From the NCBI GenBank assembly GCA_021295655.1, contig JAGWBX010000013.1, positions 1 to 64,000 of the forward strand: a stretch of DNA of 64,000 nt. Direction: 5' to 3'. The translations under genes were made by a program, and so were the position numbers. Each line of letters begins with the position of its first letter. The stretch's first letter is position 1. Source of the DNA: Candidatus Latescibacterota bacterium (lineage in GTDB: Bacteria > Latescibacterota > UBA2968 > GCA-2709665). Under the pieces are notes generated by a model, which was not told where the DNA came from, made no database searches, and worked only from the letters and a program-made list of their open reading frames with translations. Below, one piece after another: positions 9,246-18,039 of this stretch.

Positions 9246-10445
9246 TTGTCCGCCACCATACGCGACCTCATCACCATCGTCACCCAGCCCGCGGGATCGC
9301 GCCTCATCGTGGTCAAAATCGTCACGTCCCAGCCCGGCCTCTACGGTCTCGGATGCGCCACGTTCACCCAGCGATTCCACGCCGTCCATACCGCCCTCGA
9401 AAAACACCTGAAACCCTTTCTCATCGGACGGGACGTTGACCGCATCGAAGACATCTGGCAGACGTCCATGGTCAACGGTTACTGGCGCAACGGCCCCGTA
9501 CTCAACAACGCAATTTCCGGCGTCGATATGGCGTTGTGGGATATCAAGGGCAAGCGCGCGGGGATGCCCGTGTACCAGCTCCTCGGCGGCAAATGCCGGG
9601 AAGCCGCGGCCTGTTACGCACACGCAGACGGACGGGAGAAGAACGAGGTCCTGGACAACGTCCTGAAATTCCATGAACAGGGCTATCAGCACATCCGCGT
9701 GCAGATGGGCGGGTACGGAGGACGGACGTCCCGCCTGCGCGGCCCGGAAGGGGCCCGGGAAGGGTCGTACTACGACCCGCGGGAATACGCGCGGGGGGTA
9801 CTCGACATGATCGGGCATGTCCGCGCAAACACGGCCCCGCACGTCGAACTCCTCCACGACGTTCACGAGCGCCTCGTACCCATAGACGCAGTTCAGTTCG
9901 CGAAAGACGCGGAGCCCTTCAAGCTGTTTTTCCTGGAGGACCCGCTGGCGCCCGAAGACCTGGAATGGTTCCGCAACATCCGGCTGCAATGCGCCACGCC
10001 GATCGCCATGGGAGAACTCTTCAACCACCCGCGAGAGTGGACGCCGCTCATCCAGGACCGGCTGATCGACTTTGTCCGAATGCACATCAGCCAGATGGGC
10101 GGCCTGACGCCCGCACGCAACGTGGCGGCATTCGCCGACATGTACGGCATTCGCACGGCCTGGCACGGACCGGGTGACGTTTCGCCGGTCGGCCACGCCG
10201 CCAACCTGCATCTGGACCTCTGGGCGCCGAACTTCGGAATCCAGGAGTGGTGCCGCTTCGACGAACGCGTGTACGAAATCTTCCCCGGCACGCCGGAAGT
10301 CAAAGGCGGTTTCATGTATCCCAACGACCGGCCCGGCCTCGGCATCGACGTTAACGAGGAACTCGCATCGAAATACCCCTGTCAGAATGAAGTTATAGAC
10401 TGGACGCAGACCCGCCTGCCCGACGGCTCACCCGCCAGACCCTGA
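9246..10445 (+). CDS. Mandelate racemase/enolase-superfamily dehydratase, ManD-like
   Basis: A 399-residue enolase-superfamily enzyme closest to the D-mannonate dehydratase (ManD/RspA) group, which removes water from sugar acids. Metal ligands match that group: Asp205 (HDVHER), Glu231 (LEDPLAPED) and Glu257 (GELFNHP), with candidate acid/base residues His207 and His307 (WHGPGDVSPV). The N-terminal blocks GRDVDRIEDIW and SGVDMALWDIKGK are also typical. The start is a TTG at 9246 with CTGGAG nine bases upstream. It is followed after 37 bases by a Gfo/Idh gene, so a sugar-acid pathway is likely. Many ManD relatives have little or no mannonate activity. Confidence 0.9.
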   Translation: MSATIRDLITIVTQPAGSRLIVVKIVTSQPGLYGLGCATFTQRFHAVHTALEKHLKPFLIGRDVDRIEDIWQTSMVNGYWRNGPVLNNAISGVDMALWDIKGKRAGMPVYQLLGGKCREAAACYAHADGREKNEVLDNVLKFHEQGYQHIRVQMGGYGGRTSRLRGPEGAREGSYYDPREYARGVLDMIGHVRANTAPHVELLHDVHERLVPIDAVQFAKDAEPFKLFFLEDPLAPEDLEWFRNIRLQCATPIAMGELFNHPREWTPLIQDRLIDFVRMHISQMGGLTPARNVAAFADMYGIRTAWHGPGDVSPVGHAANLHLDLWAPNFGIQEWCRFDERVYEIFPGTPEVKGGFMYPNDRPGLGIDVNEELASKYPCQNEVIDWTQTRLPDGSPARP

Positions 10446-10482
10446 GTGACCGCAGGCCTGAACCCAACCAAGGAGGGACGAA

Positions 10483-11352
10483 ATGATTAACATTGGAATT
10501 GTCGGCGCGGAGAACAGCCATACTGTCGCCATTTCGAAGACGCTGAACATCGACAAAAAGGTACCGGGCTGCCGCGTCACCCACGTGTGGGGCGAAGCCG
10601 CCCGGTACGCCAGGGACGCCCAGGACCGGGGACAGATTCCGAATATCGTCGAGACCCCCGAAGACATGATCGGTCAGGTCGACGCCGCGTGCGTGGATCA
10701 TCGCGACGCGAAATACCACCTGCCCGCGGTATGGCCGCTGATCGAAGCCGGCATCCCGGTATTCGTGGACAAGCCGTTCTGTTATCGGGTTGAGGAGGGA
10801 CGGCGCTTCCTGGATCGCGCGTCGGAACTCGGGGTCCCCGTCTGTTCCTTCTCGGTGTTACCCCGGCAGGAGTCCTTCCGCCAGCTTAAGGAGGACATCG
10901 CAGGATTGGGCCGGGTCGCCTCCGTGGTCACAACCGGGCCGTGCGACATCGAATCCGAGTGGGGCGGCGTTTTCTTCTATGGCATCCACCAGGTGGACAT
11001 GGCCGTGCGACTGCTCGACAACGACGTTACCCACGCGCAGGTCAACCTGGGCGGGAACAACCATACCGGCACCCTCTATTCGTCCAGCGGCGCCATATCC
11101 ACGCTCAATCTTTTCACCGAAGGGCACAGCGCCTTCCACGTCTCCGTTATCTGCGAGAAAGGACGCGTGGATCGCACCATCGGGTACGACGAGAATCCGT
11201 ATCTGGGCGGCGCCAGGGCCTTTTGCGACATGTTCAAGACCGGTAACACCGATGAAACCCGCGAGTCGATGCTCATGCCGGTCGCCGTACTGGAAGCGCT
11301 GGAAAATTCCATCAGCCGGAAAACGAAAATCGAGGTCCCGTCCATCGGATAG
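10483..11352 (+). CDS. Gfo/Idh/MocA-family oxidoreductase, short form
   Basis: A 289-residue protein with the Gfo/Idh Rossmann fold and the catalytic VDKPF motif at residues 95-99. The dinucleotide loop is unusual: GIVGAENSHT in place of GxGxxG, seen in a subgroup of this family whose activity is not established. AAGGAGGG lies six bases before the ATG. It follows the dehydratase-like gene by 37 bases and probably acts on the same sugar acid. The C-terminal domain is shorter than in the 420-residue paralogue at 818-2080. Confidence 0.87.
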   Translation: MINIGIVGAENSHTVAISKTLNIDKKVPGCRVTHVWGEAARYARDAQDRGQIPNIVETPEDMIGQVDAACVDHRDAKYHLPAVWPLIEAGIPVFVDKPFCYRVEEGRRFLDRASELGVPVCSFSVLPRQESFRQLKEDIAGLGRVASVVTTGPCDIESEWGGVFFYGIHQVDMAVRLLDNDVTHAQVNLGGNNHTGTLYSSSGAISTLNLFTEGHSAFHVSVICEKGRVDRTIGYDENPYLGGARAFCDMFKTGNTDETRESMLMPVAVLEALENSISRKTKIEVPSIG

Positions 11353-11439
11353 CCCGGACCGGCGGAACCCGTCAGGCGTGACTCGGCGCCGCCCGGTGGA
11401 ATCCGCGCGATCGGGCCCACGGGGATTCAGGGACGGGTT

Positions 11440-12483
11440 TCAGTTTCCCGTTGCTTCCGAAAAGACCCTGAGGTGATTCCCGCCGAGAATCTTACGGACA
11501 TCGCCCTCCGGGTAACCCCTCGCCAGCAATCCCTCGGAAATCCGCGGAAACGAGGTTGCGTCGTCCAGCAGCGTACCCCCGCCGTCGAAGTCGGATCCGA
11601 TGCCCACGTGGTCCGCGCCGACCAGTTGAACCGCGTGGTCGACGTGGTCGAGGAGGCGGTTGAATGAGGGCGCTGACTTATCGACAAAACGGGGCACAAA
11701 CGTGATGCCCATCGAACCGCCATTCTTCGCCAGAGCCCTGATCTGTTCATTGCTCAGGTTCCTCGGATGGTCGCACACGCCCTTGCAATTGCTGTGGGAA
11801 GCGATCACCGGCCTTTGCGATACGTCCATCACATCCCAGAATCCTGTTTCGCTGATGTGAGAAACGTCCACCAGCATTCCCAGGACATTCATTGCTTCCA
11901 CAAGCCGCACGCCGAAACGCGTGAGCCCGCCCCGGCTGCGGGCTTCGGCATTTCCATCCGCGGCAAGGCTGCTGACATCGTGCGTCAGGCCGATCGAACG
12001 CACGCCCACCCTGTACAGCATGCGAAGCACGTTTACACTGCCCTCTACCCCGTCGCTGTTTTCGATCGCAAGCACGACCGCCAGTTTGCCGTCCTGCTTT
12101 GCACGCATAATGTCGCCGGCGGATTTCGCCAGGACCACGTCGTCCCCGTGCATTTCCAGTTCCGAGTCGAAAAACCCGATTGCATCAAGTGCATAGGTCA
12201 GATGGTTCTTCACGGCAAGTGTGACGTCAACGGCGAAGAAGGCAGCGTCCAGACCTCCCTTTCGCATTTTCGGAAAATCGATCTGTACCGGGGATTCCAG
12301 GGCGGGCCTGTCCAGGCGCCCTCGTAATCCGGCCACACTGGCTAACCGGCGGTCTCCGTCGGGCGGTGGACTGCCGGAGAATCCCAGATTCCCCCGGCGA
12401 ATGTGGTTGACGATCGCATCGTTGTGCGAATCGATCACCAGGGCGTCTCGATGCAGCCGTGCGGCGTCATTCCGGTCAGTCAT
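11440..12483 (-). CDS. Membrane-dipeptidase-family (M19) zinc dipeptidase
   Basis: A 347-residue M19 (renal dipeptidase-like) metallopeptidase that cleaves dipeptides or related amides. All binuclear zinc ligands are visible: His20 and Asp22 (SHND), bridging Glu141 (AIENSDG), His209 (DVSH) and His230 (ASHSN), with Asp298 in GIGSDFDG. No signal peptide is present, so it is cytoplasmic in this organism. GGAGG lies seven bases before the ATG. It is convergent with the oxidoreductase before it and has no obvious operon partner. Confidence 0.92.
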   Translation of the reverse strand: MTDRNDAARLHRDALVIDSHNDAIVNHIRRGNLGFSGSPPPDGDRRLASVAGLRGRLDRPALESPVQIDFPKMRKGGLDAAFFAVDVTLAVKNHLTYALDAIGFFDSELEMHGDDVVLAKSAGDIMRAKQDGKLAVVLAIENSDGVEGSVNVLRMLYRVGVRSIGLTHDVSSLAADGNAEARSRGGLTRFGVRLVEAMNVLGMLVDVSHISETGFWDVMDVSQRPVIASHSNCKGVCDHPRNLSNEQIRALAKNGGSMGITFVPRFVDKSAPSFNRLLDHVDHAVQLVGADHVGIGSDFDGGGTLLDDATSFPRISEGLLARGYPEGDVRKILGGNHLRVFSEATGN

Positions 12484-12580
12484 GAAGAACCCTCCTCAAA
12501 CCTTGATTCGTGTGCGCTACGGGCGCCCCATCCGGTGCTGCAAACCGGCAGTCTGCGGCACGGTCGACGGCATGCGTCCG

Positions 12581-13861
12581 TCAGAAATAATAACTCACCG
12601 ACACGAAACCCAGCGTTGGAAACGGACCGAACTCCGAAGGCACGTCAATCGAAACCGGGGATGAAGACACGCCTGAGCCCCTGCCATGCCCGAACAGCAC
12701 GCCGCCGGAGATGGACCCATTCTGACAGACGCCGTACTCAAACGCAGCCGACATAAACGCCGACCGGTCCGTCAGGTTGCACAAAGCGGTCAGACGAACC
12801 GACCAGAGTGGTGTAAGTTGCCACGCCAGACCTGGCGCAACGTAGTGCCTCCCCAGCAGGAACACGCCCCCCGCCAAATAGGTCCGGTCCTCAAGGAGCG
12901 TGTGATAGTCTCGTGTGCGTGAAGCTCCGGCGCCGTTCAGGTGATATTCCAGGGTTCCGTAGACGCCGTTTGAGAATCGATGATCGAGTCCTGTCGAGAT
13001 CCGCGGAAACGACCGGCCGTCGGGTTTTCGGATCCACGCCGCCTCCACCCAGGCCCCGGCGTCTCCAAGCGGTCCGGCCACGTCCAGGCCCAGAAGCAGA
13101 TGATCCCGGAACCCCATTGCCGTCACGTATACGTCGGCGCCGTGCGAAACGAAGCGGCCGCGAACAAAGCCGGCGCCGCTTTGCGTCGAAAAGTCTCGCC
13201 CGGGAACAAACCCCGCGTCCAGTTCCCCCATTATTCCAACCGGCACCCGCAACCGGATTGCATCCACACCCACGCGTTCTTCCTTGTCCAGCACTTCCGG
13301 AGAAAAGGGCGCGACGACGTCGGTTGGATTCACCGCTCGCGCCGAACCGAAAGCAACGACCTGCCGGCCAACGTAGACATCCGCGTGCGGCAGCGAAACC
13401 GTCACCACGGCCCGGTCCAGATTCTGTGTCATCGTAAAACCGCGGCCCGTGCCGTCGATGCGGGGATACAGTCTGGTTTCGAGATCTCGCACCCGGTAAT
13501 CGAACAGCGCGCTCGACGGCAACCACGGCGTTGCCGGGGAAGGCGCACCGGTGGCTCTTGCGGACAGTTCGTACGCGAACTCGCCCGACACCTCCCGGGC
13601 CGGACGCCAGACCAGCTTCAGGCGAACCCGGTTCAACCACATCCTGCGGGATTCCGGTTTCCGGATTTCAGGGACGGACACCCTTTGTTGCAACATGGCA
13701 AAGGACTTCGCGTATCCGCTCAGCCTGAATCGCCCTTCGTCCGTCGACCCCCTCGTCGGGTTCAGAGCCAAAAGAACCAGACAACACAGGAACAACCCAT
13801 GCGCAGACGGGCAAAACCCTCTAAGCCCCGCTCCGGGTGACATCCTGTACAAGGCTTCCAT
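12581..13861 (-). CDS. Predicted outer-membrane beta-barrel protein
   Basis: A 426-residue secreted protein with a hydrophobic signal segment around residues 22-36 (LFLCCLVLLALNP), followed by alternating beta-strand sequence and a C-terminal FVSVSYYF, the aromatic end signature of BAM-inserted barrels. It resembles the long porin-like partners found beside LolA-like/FtsX gene sets. The start at 13861 overlaps the ATPase gene by 41 bases; an alternative ATG at 13843 still overlaps. Position at the end of the FtsX-LolA cassette suggests it is the outer-membrane part of that system; this is inference. Confidence 0.8.
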   Translation of the reverse strand: MEALYRMSPGAGLRGFCPSAHGLFLCCLVLLALNPTRGSTDEGRFRLSGYAKSFAMLQQRVSVPEIRKPESRRMWLNRVRLKLVWRPAREVSGEFAYELSARATGAPSPATPWLPSSALFDYRVRDLETRLYPRIDGTGRGFTMTQNLDRAVVTVSLPHADVYVGRQVVAFGSARAVNPTDVVAPFSPEVLDKEERVGVDAIRLRVPVGIMGELDAGFVPGRDFSTQSGAGFVRGRFVSHGADVYVTAMGFRDHLLLGLDVAGPLGDAGAWVEAAWIRKPDGRSFPRISTGLDHRFSNGVYGTLEYHLNGAGASRTRDYHTLLEDRTYLAGGVFLLGRHYVAPGLAWQLTPLWSVRLTALCNLTDRSAFMSAAFEYGVCQNGSISGGVLFGHGRGSGVSSSPVSIDVPSEFGPFPTLGFVSVSYYF

Positions 13862-14525
13862 CCCTCAGCACCACCAGCCGTTTCGCCCGATCCATAATCA
13901 TTCGATCGTGCGATGAAAACAGGAAGGTCATCCGACGGCTTTCGTTCAGTTCCCTCATCAGATCCAGCAGCGCGCCGCCGGTGGCCGAATCCAGATTGGC
14001 CGTGGGCTCGTCCGCAAGAATCAGGTCCGGCCGCGAGACCATCGCCCGGGCGACCGCCACCCGTTGCTGCTGCCCGCCCGAGAGCTGGGGAGGTCGCCGG
14101 TCCTCCATCCCCTCCAGGCCAACAGTAGACAGCATCTCCCGCACGCGTTCCCGGCGGGCGCGGCGCGACACGCCCTGCAGCAGCAGTATGTATTCGATGT
14201 TCTCCAGCACCGTGAGTACAGGGATCAAATTGAATGCCTGGAAAATAAACCCGATATGGTCGCGGCGAAAATCGGAAAGTACGCGTCCACTCATCTCGCT
14301 GATGGGCGTACCCGCAAGGCTCACCCGACCGGCGGTGGGGGTATCCAGTCCACTCAGGATATTCAGCAACGTGGATTTCCCGGATCCCGACGGTCCCGCG
14401 ACCGCGGTGAACTCACCTCGTACAACTTTGAGGTCCACGGACTTCAACGCCGATACGCTTATCTCCCCGACGCGGTAGACCTTGCTCACGCCTTCCGCTT
14501 CAATCAACACGGAATCGCCGGTCAC
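13821..14525 (-). CDS. LolD/MacB-type ABC transporter ATP-binding protein
   Basis: A 234-residue ATPase that powers an FtsX-type ABC exporter. Walker A GPSGSGKST is at residues 44-52, the signature LSGGQQQR at 148-155, Walker B LILADEP at 168-174 and the switch His206. It is typical of the LolD/MacB/FtsE branch, with LDTPTAG after the P-loop helix. I chose the GTG at 14525 because GGGAG lies six bases upstream; a GTG at 14543 would add six residues. It follows the second permease gene closely and overlaps the beta-barrel gene at its 3' end. Confidence 0.92.
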   Translation of the reverse strand: MTGDSVLIEAEGVSKVYRVGEISVSALKSVDLKVVRGEFTAVAGPSGSGKSTLLNILSGLDTPTAGRVSLAGTPISEMSGRVLSDFRRDHIGFIFQAFNLIPVLTVLENIEYILLLQGVSRRARRERVREMLSTVGLEGMEDRRPPQLSGGQQQRVAVARAMVSRPDLILADEPTANLDSATGGALLDLMRELNESRRMTFLFSSHDRMIMDRAKRLVVLRDGSLVQDVTRSGA

Positions 14526-14553
14526 GCAACACTCCCATTCCACCGGTTCGCAT

Positions 14554-15780
14554 TCATTCGTACGTCTTCATCGCATGCGCGGGTTTCAGCCGGGCGGCGT
14601 AGACGGCAGGATAGATCCCGGCGACGAGCGTAAACAGAAACACGCACGTCGGAAACAGGACGAACTGCTCCAACCGAAGGACCGGATAAATCATCTCCCT
14701 CAGGGTCACGCCCGCAAACTCAATGCCCGCGTAATCGATCCCCCGAATGGAATACAGGAACGTCACGACGAATCCGATACAGCATCCGATCAGGATGCTG
14801 AACAACGAAAGTGCGCCCGCCTCGAACAGAATCATCATCGCCATACGCCCCGGACGCGTGCCCACGGCCCGGAGTACCCCGTACTCGAACATCCGTTCGT
14901 GAAGCGACATGAACAGGGTGTTTACAATGCCCAACGACACCACCGCAAACAGGATGACGCCTACAATCAACGATGAGAATCCGGACATATCCAGAACCGC
15001 GCTGAGCTGGGGCATCAGCTCCCGCCAGCTTCGGGCTTCGTTTCCGCTTTGCGAATATCGGGACCAGAAACCGGCGTCCGTTGCTTCGTTTCCCGAAAAC
15101 CCCTTGAAATGCACGGCAATCTCGTGCACCTCACCTGGAAGTCCGAGCAGACGTTGCACCGTCTCAATATGCGCGAAGCCCACCCCGCCATCCAGTTCCC
15201 GGACATTAAAGTGGAATATCCCACCCACCCGGAACATATCCTGGGCCAATTCGCCGGATTCCGCCTCCGCCGCCGTCACCACCACCCGGTCGCCCAGACC
15301 AATCTCCAGCGCTTCCGCCAGTTTCGACCCCAGCAGGATCTTTCGCCGGTCGTTCCGCTCGAGGAACGACCCTTCCACGATGGCTTCGTCAACCCTTGAG
15401 AATACCCGCTCCAGGCCGGGGTCGACCCCGTAAAGCAGCACGGTGCCGGAAGTGGCCGGGGAGGCCAGCATTCCGGGCGTCTGCACCCGCAGTGAAATAC
15501 GTTCCACTTCCGGTTCGGACTTCAGGCGCTCCAGCACGCCGGGCAGTTCCCTCACGACCCGCGCCAGGTCGCGGGTCCTCGTGAAACCCTCCGCGTGTAC
15601 CTGGCCGTGCCCCATGAACGTGTCGGTCGCAATCCGTACAATGGAGTCGGACATCCCGATCATCAGACCGTCGGTAAAGATCAACGCCGCCAACCCGATA
15701 CCGATGGCGAGCCCGGCCAGCAACGTCCGTCGTGCGTTTCGAAAGGAATTCATCCAGGCTATTTTCATTAAAAACAACAT
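14554..15780 (-). CDS. FtsX-like permease (LolC/E-type)
   Basis: A 408-residue inner-membrane permease with the LolC/LolE/MacB layout: one N-terminal transmembrane helix (about residues 18-38), a large periplasmic domain (about 40-270), then three helices (about 275-300, 320-345, 370-395). The cytoplasmic ERMFEYGVLRAVGTRPG loop after helix 2 is the family coupling element that contacts the ATPase. Shine-Dalgarno AAAGGA lies eight bases before the ATG. With the next gene upstream it probably forms a heterodimer around the LolD-like ATPase. Confidence 0.92.
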   Translation of the reverse strand: MLFLMKIAWMNSFRNARRTLLAGLAIGIGLAALIFTDGLMIGMSDSIVRIATDTFMGHGQVHAEGFTRTRDLARVVRELPGVLERLKSEPEVERISLRVQTPGMLASPATSGTVLLYGVDPGLERVFSRVDEAIVEGSFLERNDRRKILLGSKLAEALEIGLGDRVVVTAAEAESGELAQDMFRVGGIFHFNVRELDGGVGFAHIETVQRLLGLPGEVHEIAVHFKGFSGNEATDAGFWSRYSQSGNEARSWRELMPQLSAVLDMSGFSSLIVGVILFAVVSLGIVNTLFMSLHERMFEYGVLRAVGTRPGRMAMMILFEAGALSLFSILIGCCIGFVVTFLYSIRGIDYAGIEFAGVTLREMIYPVLRLEQFVLFPTCVFLFTLVAGIYPAVYAARLKPAHAMKTYE

Positions 15781-15868
15781 GATGTATTCCTTTAGACGGA
15801 ACCTCGGATCGCCTGCGTCAATCCAGACGCGCCGTGGGTTCCCGGGTCGGGGCTCGTACAGTCCATCC

Positions 15869-17089
15869 TCAATGGGTCCGCATCGCCCGTGCAGGCGCGA
15901 CGCTTGCCGCGCGCGTCGCCGGGATCAGACTCACAAGAACGGCGGTGCCGAAGGTCAACACCGCCGGTATCCAGACCGACCTGAACGAAACCATACTGAT
16001 CAGACGATCGAATACATAGCCGCCGTATTCCACGGGCGTCGGGTAGGCGATGCCGTGTTTCGCCAGGGTCGCGTTGCAGATCGTGCCCAGAACCCCGCCG
16101 ATCAGCGCACCGACGACCGACAGACATGCGGTCTCTCCCAGGATCAGGAGAAACACGGTTGCCGGCCGCGTACCCAGAGCCCGCAACACGCCGAATTCAC
16201 GTGTGCGCTCCATTATGGCCATCAGTACGGTATTCAGCACGCCGATGGCCACGATCAGGTTGATGATACCCAGCGAGATCCACATCCCCTGGAGGTCGGC
16301 CTGCATCGCCCGGTAAAACGCGCTTTCTACCACCTGCCACGGCGAGACCTCGAACGAGCCGCCGGTCAGGAGGCCCTCCAGCTGACTGGCGGTACGCACC
16401 GACGCCGATGGGTCCGTAAGCACGGCCGCCACTTCGTGAACGCGTCGACCCAGTTCGAGGAAATGCTGCGCCTCTTCGAGGTGCATGTAACAGGCCACGC
16501 GCTGGTACGGATCCCTGTCGTCGCCCACGATACCCACAACGCGGTAGACGTCGTTGGCGATGGATCCGTCCGCTGCCTGCCCGATCAATATCACCTCATC
16601 GCCAGTGTTTGCGTCTAACGACTGTGCCAGTCCATGGCCCAGCATCACCTCCGGCCCGGAACGGACGGTCAGAAACCGGCCTTCGCGCACTTTCAATCTG
16701 AGACGGGTTGTCCTTGCCTCACGGCCGGGCAAAACGCCCACAATCCGCGCGCCCGAGGTCTTGTTTCCCGCCGCGGCCAGAACGGGAGAATACACCCTGG
16801 GCGTCCATGCCTCGACAACGTCCAACGACTCGACGGTCGCCCCCACCCGGTCCGGATCGTCAATGGTATTGTAAAGCGTGGGTCTGTCGAGATAGCCTTC
16901 ACCATGAATTTGAACGTGGCCTGTCCGGTCTCTGGTGAACGCATCGATCAGCCCCAGGTAGGTGCCGTCCGAAATCCCGATGGACAGCGAGCACAGCGCA
17001 AAACCTCCCGCCATCGCCGCCAGGGTCAATACCGACCGCCGCCGCTGTCGAAAGAGATTCCGAAACGCGATTTTGAGCACCATGGTCAT
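15869..17089 (-). CDS. FtsX-like permease (LolC/E-type)
   Basis: A 406-residue paralogue of the neighbouring permease, with the same layout: N-terminal helix (FRNLFRQRRRSVLTLAAMAG), periplasmic domain (about residues 45-265) and three C-terminal helices, plus the coupling loop ERTREFGVLRALGTRPA. Periplasmic substrate domains of the two permeases differ, as in LolC versus LolE. It is separated from the second permease by 88 bases. The Shine-Dalgarno before the ATG is weak; ATG 17083 is an alternative start. Whether the cargo is a lipoprotein, lipid or polyketide-like molecule cannot be told. Confidence 0.92.
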   Translation of the reverse strand: MTMVLKIAFRNLFRQRRRSVLTLAAMAGGFALCSLSIGISDGTYLGLIDAFTRDRTGHVQIHGEGYLDRPTLYNTIDDPDRVGATVESLDVVEAWTPRVYSPVLAAAGNKTSGARIVGVLPGREARTTRLRLKVREGRFLTVRSGPEVMLGHGLAQSLDANTGDEVILIGQAADGSIANDVYRVVGIVGDDRDPYQRVACYMHLEEAQHFLELGRRVHEVAAVLTDPSASVRTASQLEGLLTGGSFEVSPWQVVESAFYRAMQADLQGMWISLGIINLIVAIGVLNTVLMAIMERTREFGVLRALGTRPATVFLLILGETACLSVVGALIGGVLGTICNATLAKHGIAYPTPVEYGGYVFDRLISMVSFRSVWIPAVLTFGTAVLVSLIPATRAASVAPARAMRTH

Positions 17090-17201
17090 TTTTTCAGTTC
17101 ACGTCCAAAGACCTGAAATATCCTGGTAATCCAACGTCAAATCGGCCTTCTCCACCCGGGTATATTTAATTTAACGTCTCCGGAGAATCACGAATCAAGG
17201 T

Positions 17202-17227
17202 TTAACAGCCCGTTGGAAAAGTTCATC
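17202..17227 (+). repeat. End fragment of the MITE-like repeat
   Basis: TTAACAGCCCGTTGGAAAAG and the next six bases match the left end of the full element at 28587 with few changes. Only this end is present. It overlaps the stop codon of the LolA-like gene (17223-17225). Confidence 0.7.
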
Positions 17228-17975
17228 TGCGGCGCCGCAGATTCCGATGGCTGAACGTGTCCCCGGCCAGTGGCTGATCGAACCGTGCATCCAGATATCG
17301 TATCACCGTTCGGTGCCCCTCTTTCTTCAAAGGCTTCATTTCCAGCACCGCAGGCAAGGTTCGTCCTCCGAAATCCGAGGGATTCGTAAATGTCATTTCC
17401 CGCATCGGATTCCCGCGCTCGTCGAAATATACGTACGACAGCGGTATCAGATCGGACTTTCGTATCGTGAGTACGATCCTGCCCCATACCGTGGGCGTCT
17501 CATCCCTGGGAGTCAGCACAATCTCGTACACGGCCTCGTTCCCCGGCGTCCCGAAGACGGGTCGGTAATCCGCTGCCAGCGAACTTTCCTTCACCAGGTC
17601 GTCATTCGTAAAATCCGAGCCCATCCAGGATCCCATCATCATCGAAGGCGGAACCTTGATCACTTTGTTGATTTTGGGAAAATAGTTCCACATCTCCGTG
17701 CCCACACGCAACGTCGCGGTTCCCGCCTCTTTCTTCGGCGCCAATATCGTGACAAAGGTCTTGCGCAACCCCTCAGTCCACATCTTCATCCGAAGCGTCC
17801 GCCGCCAGTGGGGAGTCCGGAGTTCCAATTCCAATTCGGCGAAACTGGTTTCGCTGCGGTACAACCGGTCCATGCGATCCACGAGCACCTGAATATCCCG
17901 GATCTCTTCCGCAAATCCGCTGCCTGCGCCCCCCAGAACCAGCCAGGCAAGAACGATCGCCCGCGTTGTGAACAT
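17223..17975 (-). CDS. LolA-like outer-membrane lipoprotein-sorting protein
   Basis: A 250-residue periplasmic protein with a cleavable signal peptide (about residues 1-22, ending GSGFAEE). The rest is the LolA/LolB-like half-barrel of the outer-membrane lipoprotein-sorting family, with the conserved blocks MWNYFPKINKVIKVPPSMM, MGSDFTNDDLV and LSYVYFDERGNPMREM. Such proteins shuttle hydrophobic cargo across the periplasm. I chose ATG 17975 because GGAAGG lies nine bases upstream; ATG 17984 is the alternative, and the longer frame is unlikely. Its stop codon lies inside a repeat fragment. It sits between the CBM9-like gene and the FtsX permeases and is probably their cargo carrier. Confidence 0.87.
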   Translation of the reverse strand: MFTTRAIVLAWLVLGGAGSGFAEEIRDIQVLVDRMDRLYRSETSFAELELELRTPHWRRTLRMKMWTEGLRKTFVTILAPKKEAGTATLRVGTEMWNYFPKINKVIKVPPSMMMGSWMGSDFTNDDLVKESSLAADYRPVFGTPGNEAVYEIVLTPRDETPTVWGRIVLTIRKSDLIPLSYVYFDERGNPMREMTFTNPSDFGGRTLPAVLEMKPLKKEGHRTVIRYLDARFDQPLAGDTFSHRNLRRRR

Positions 17976-18039
17976 CCTATGCATCCTTCCCTTAAGGCGT
18001 CCGCCGCCTGGCCGTTCCATTGACCGGCCCGGCGAAGCG

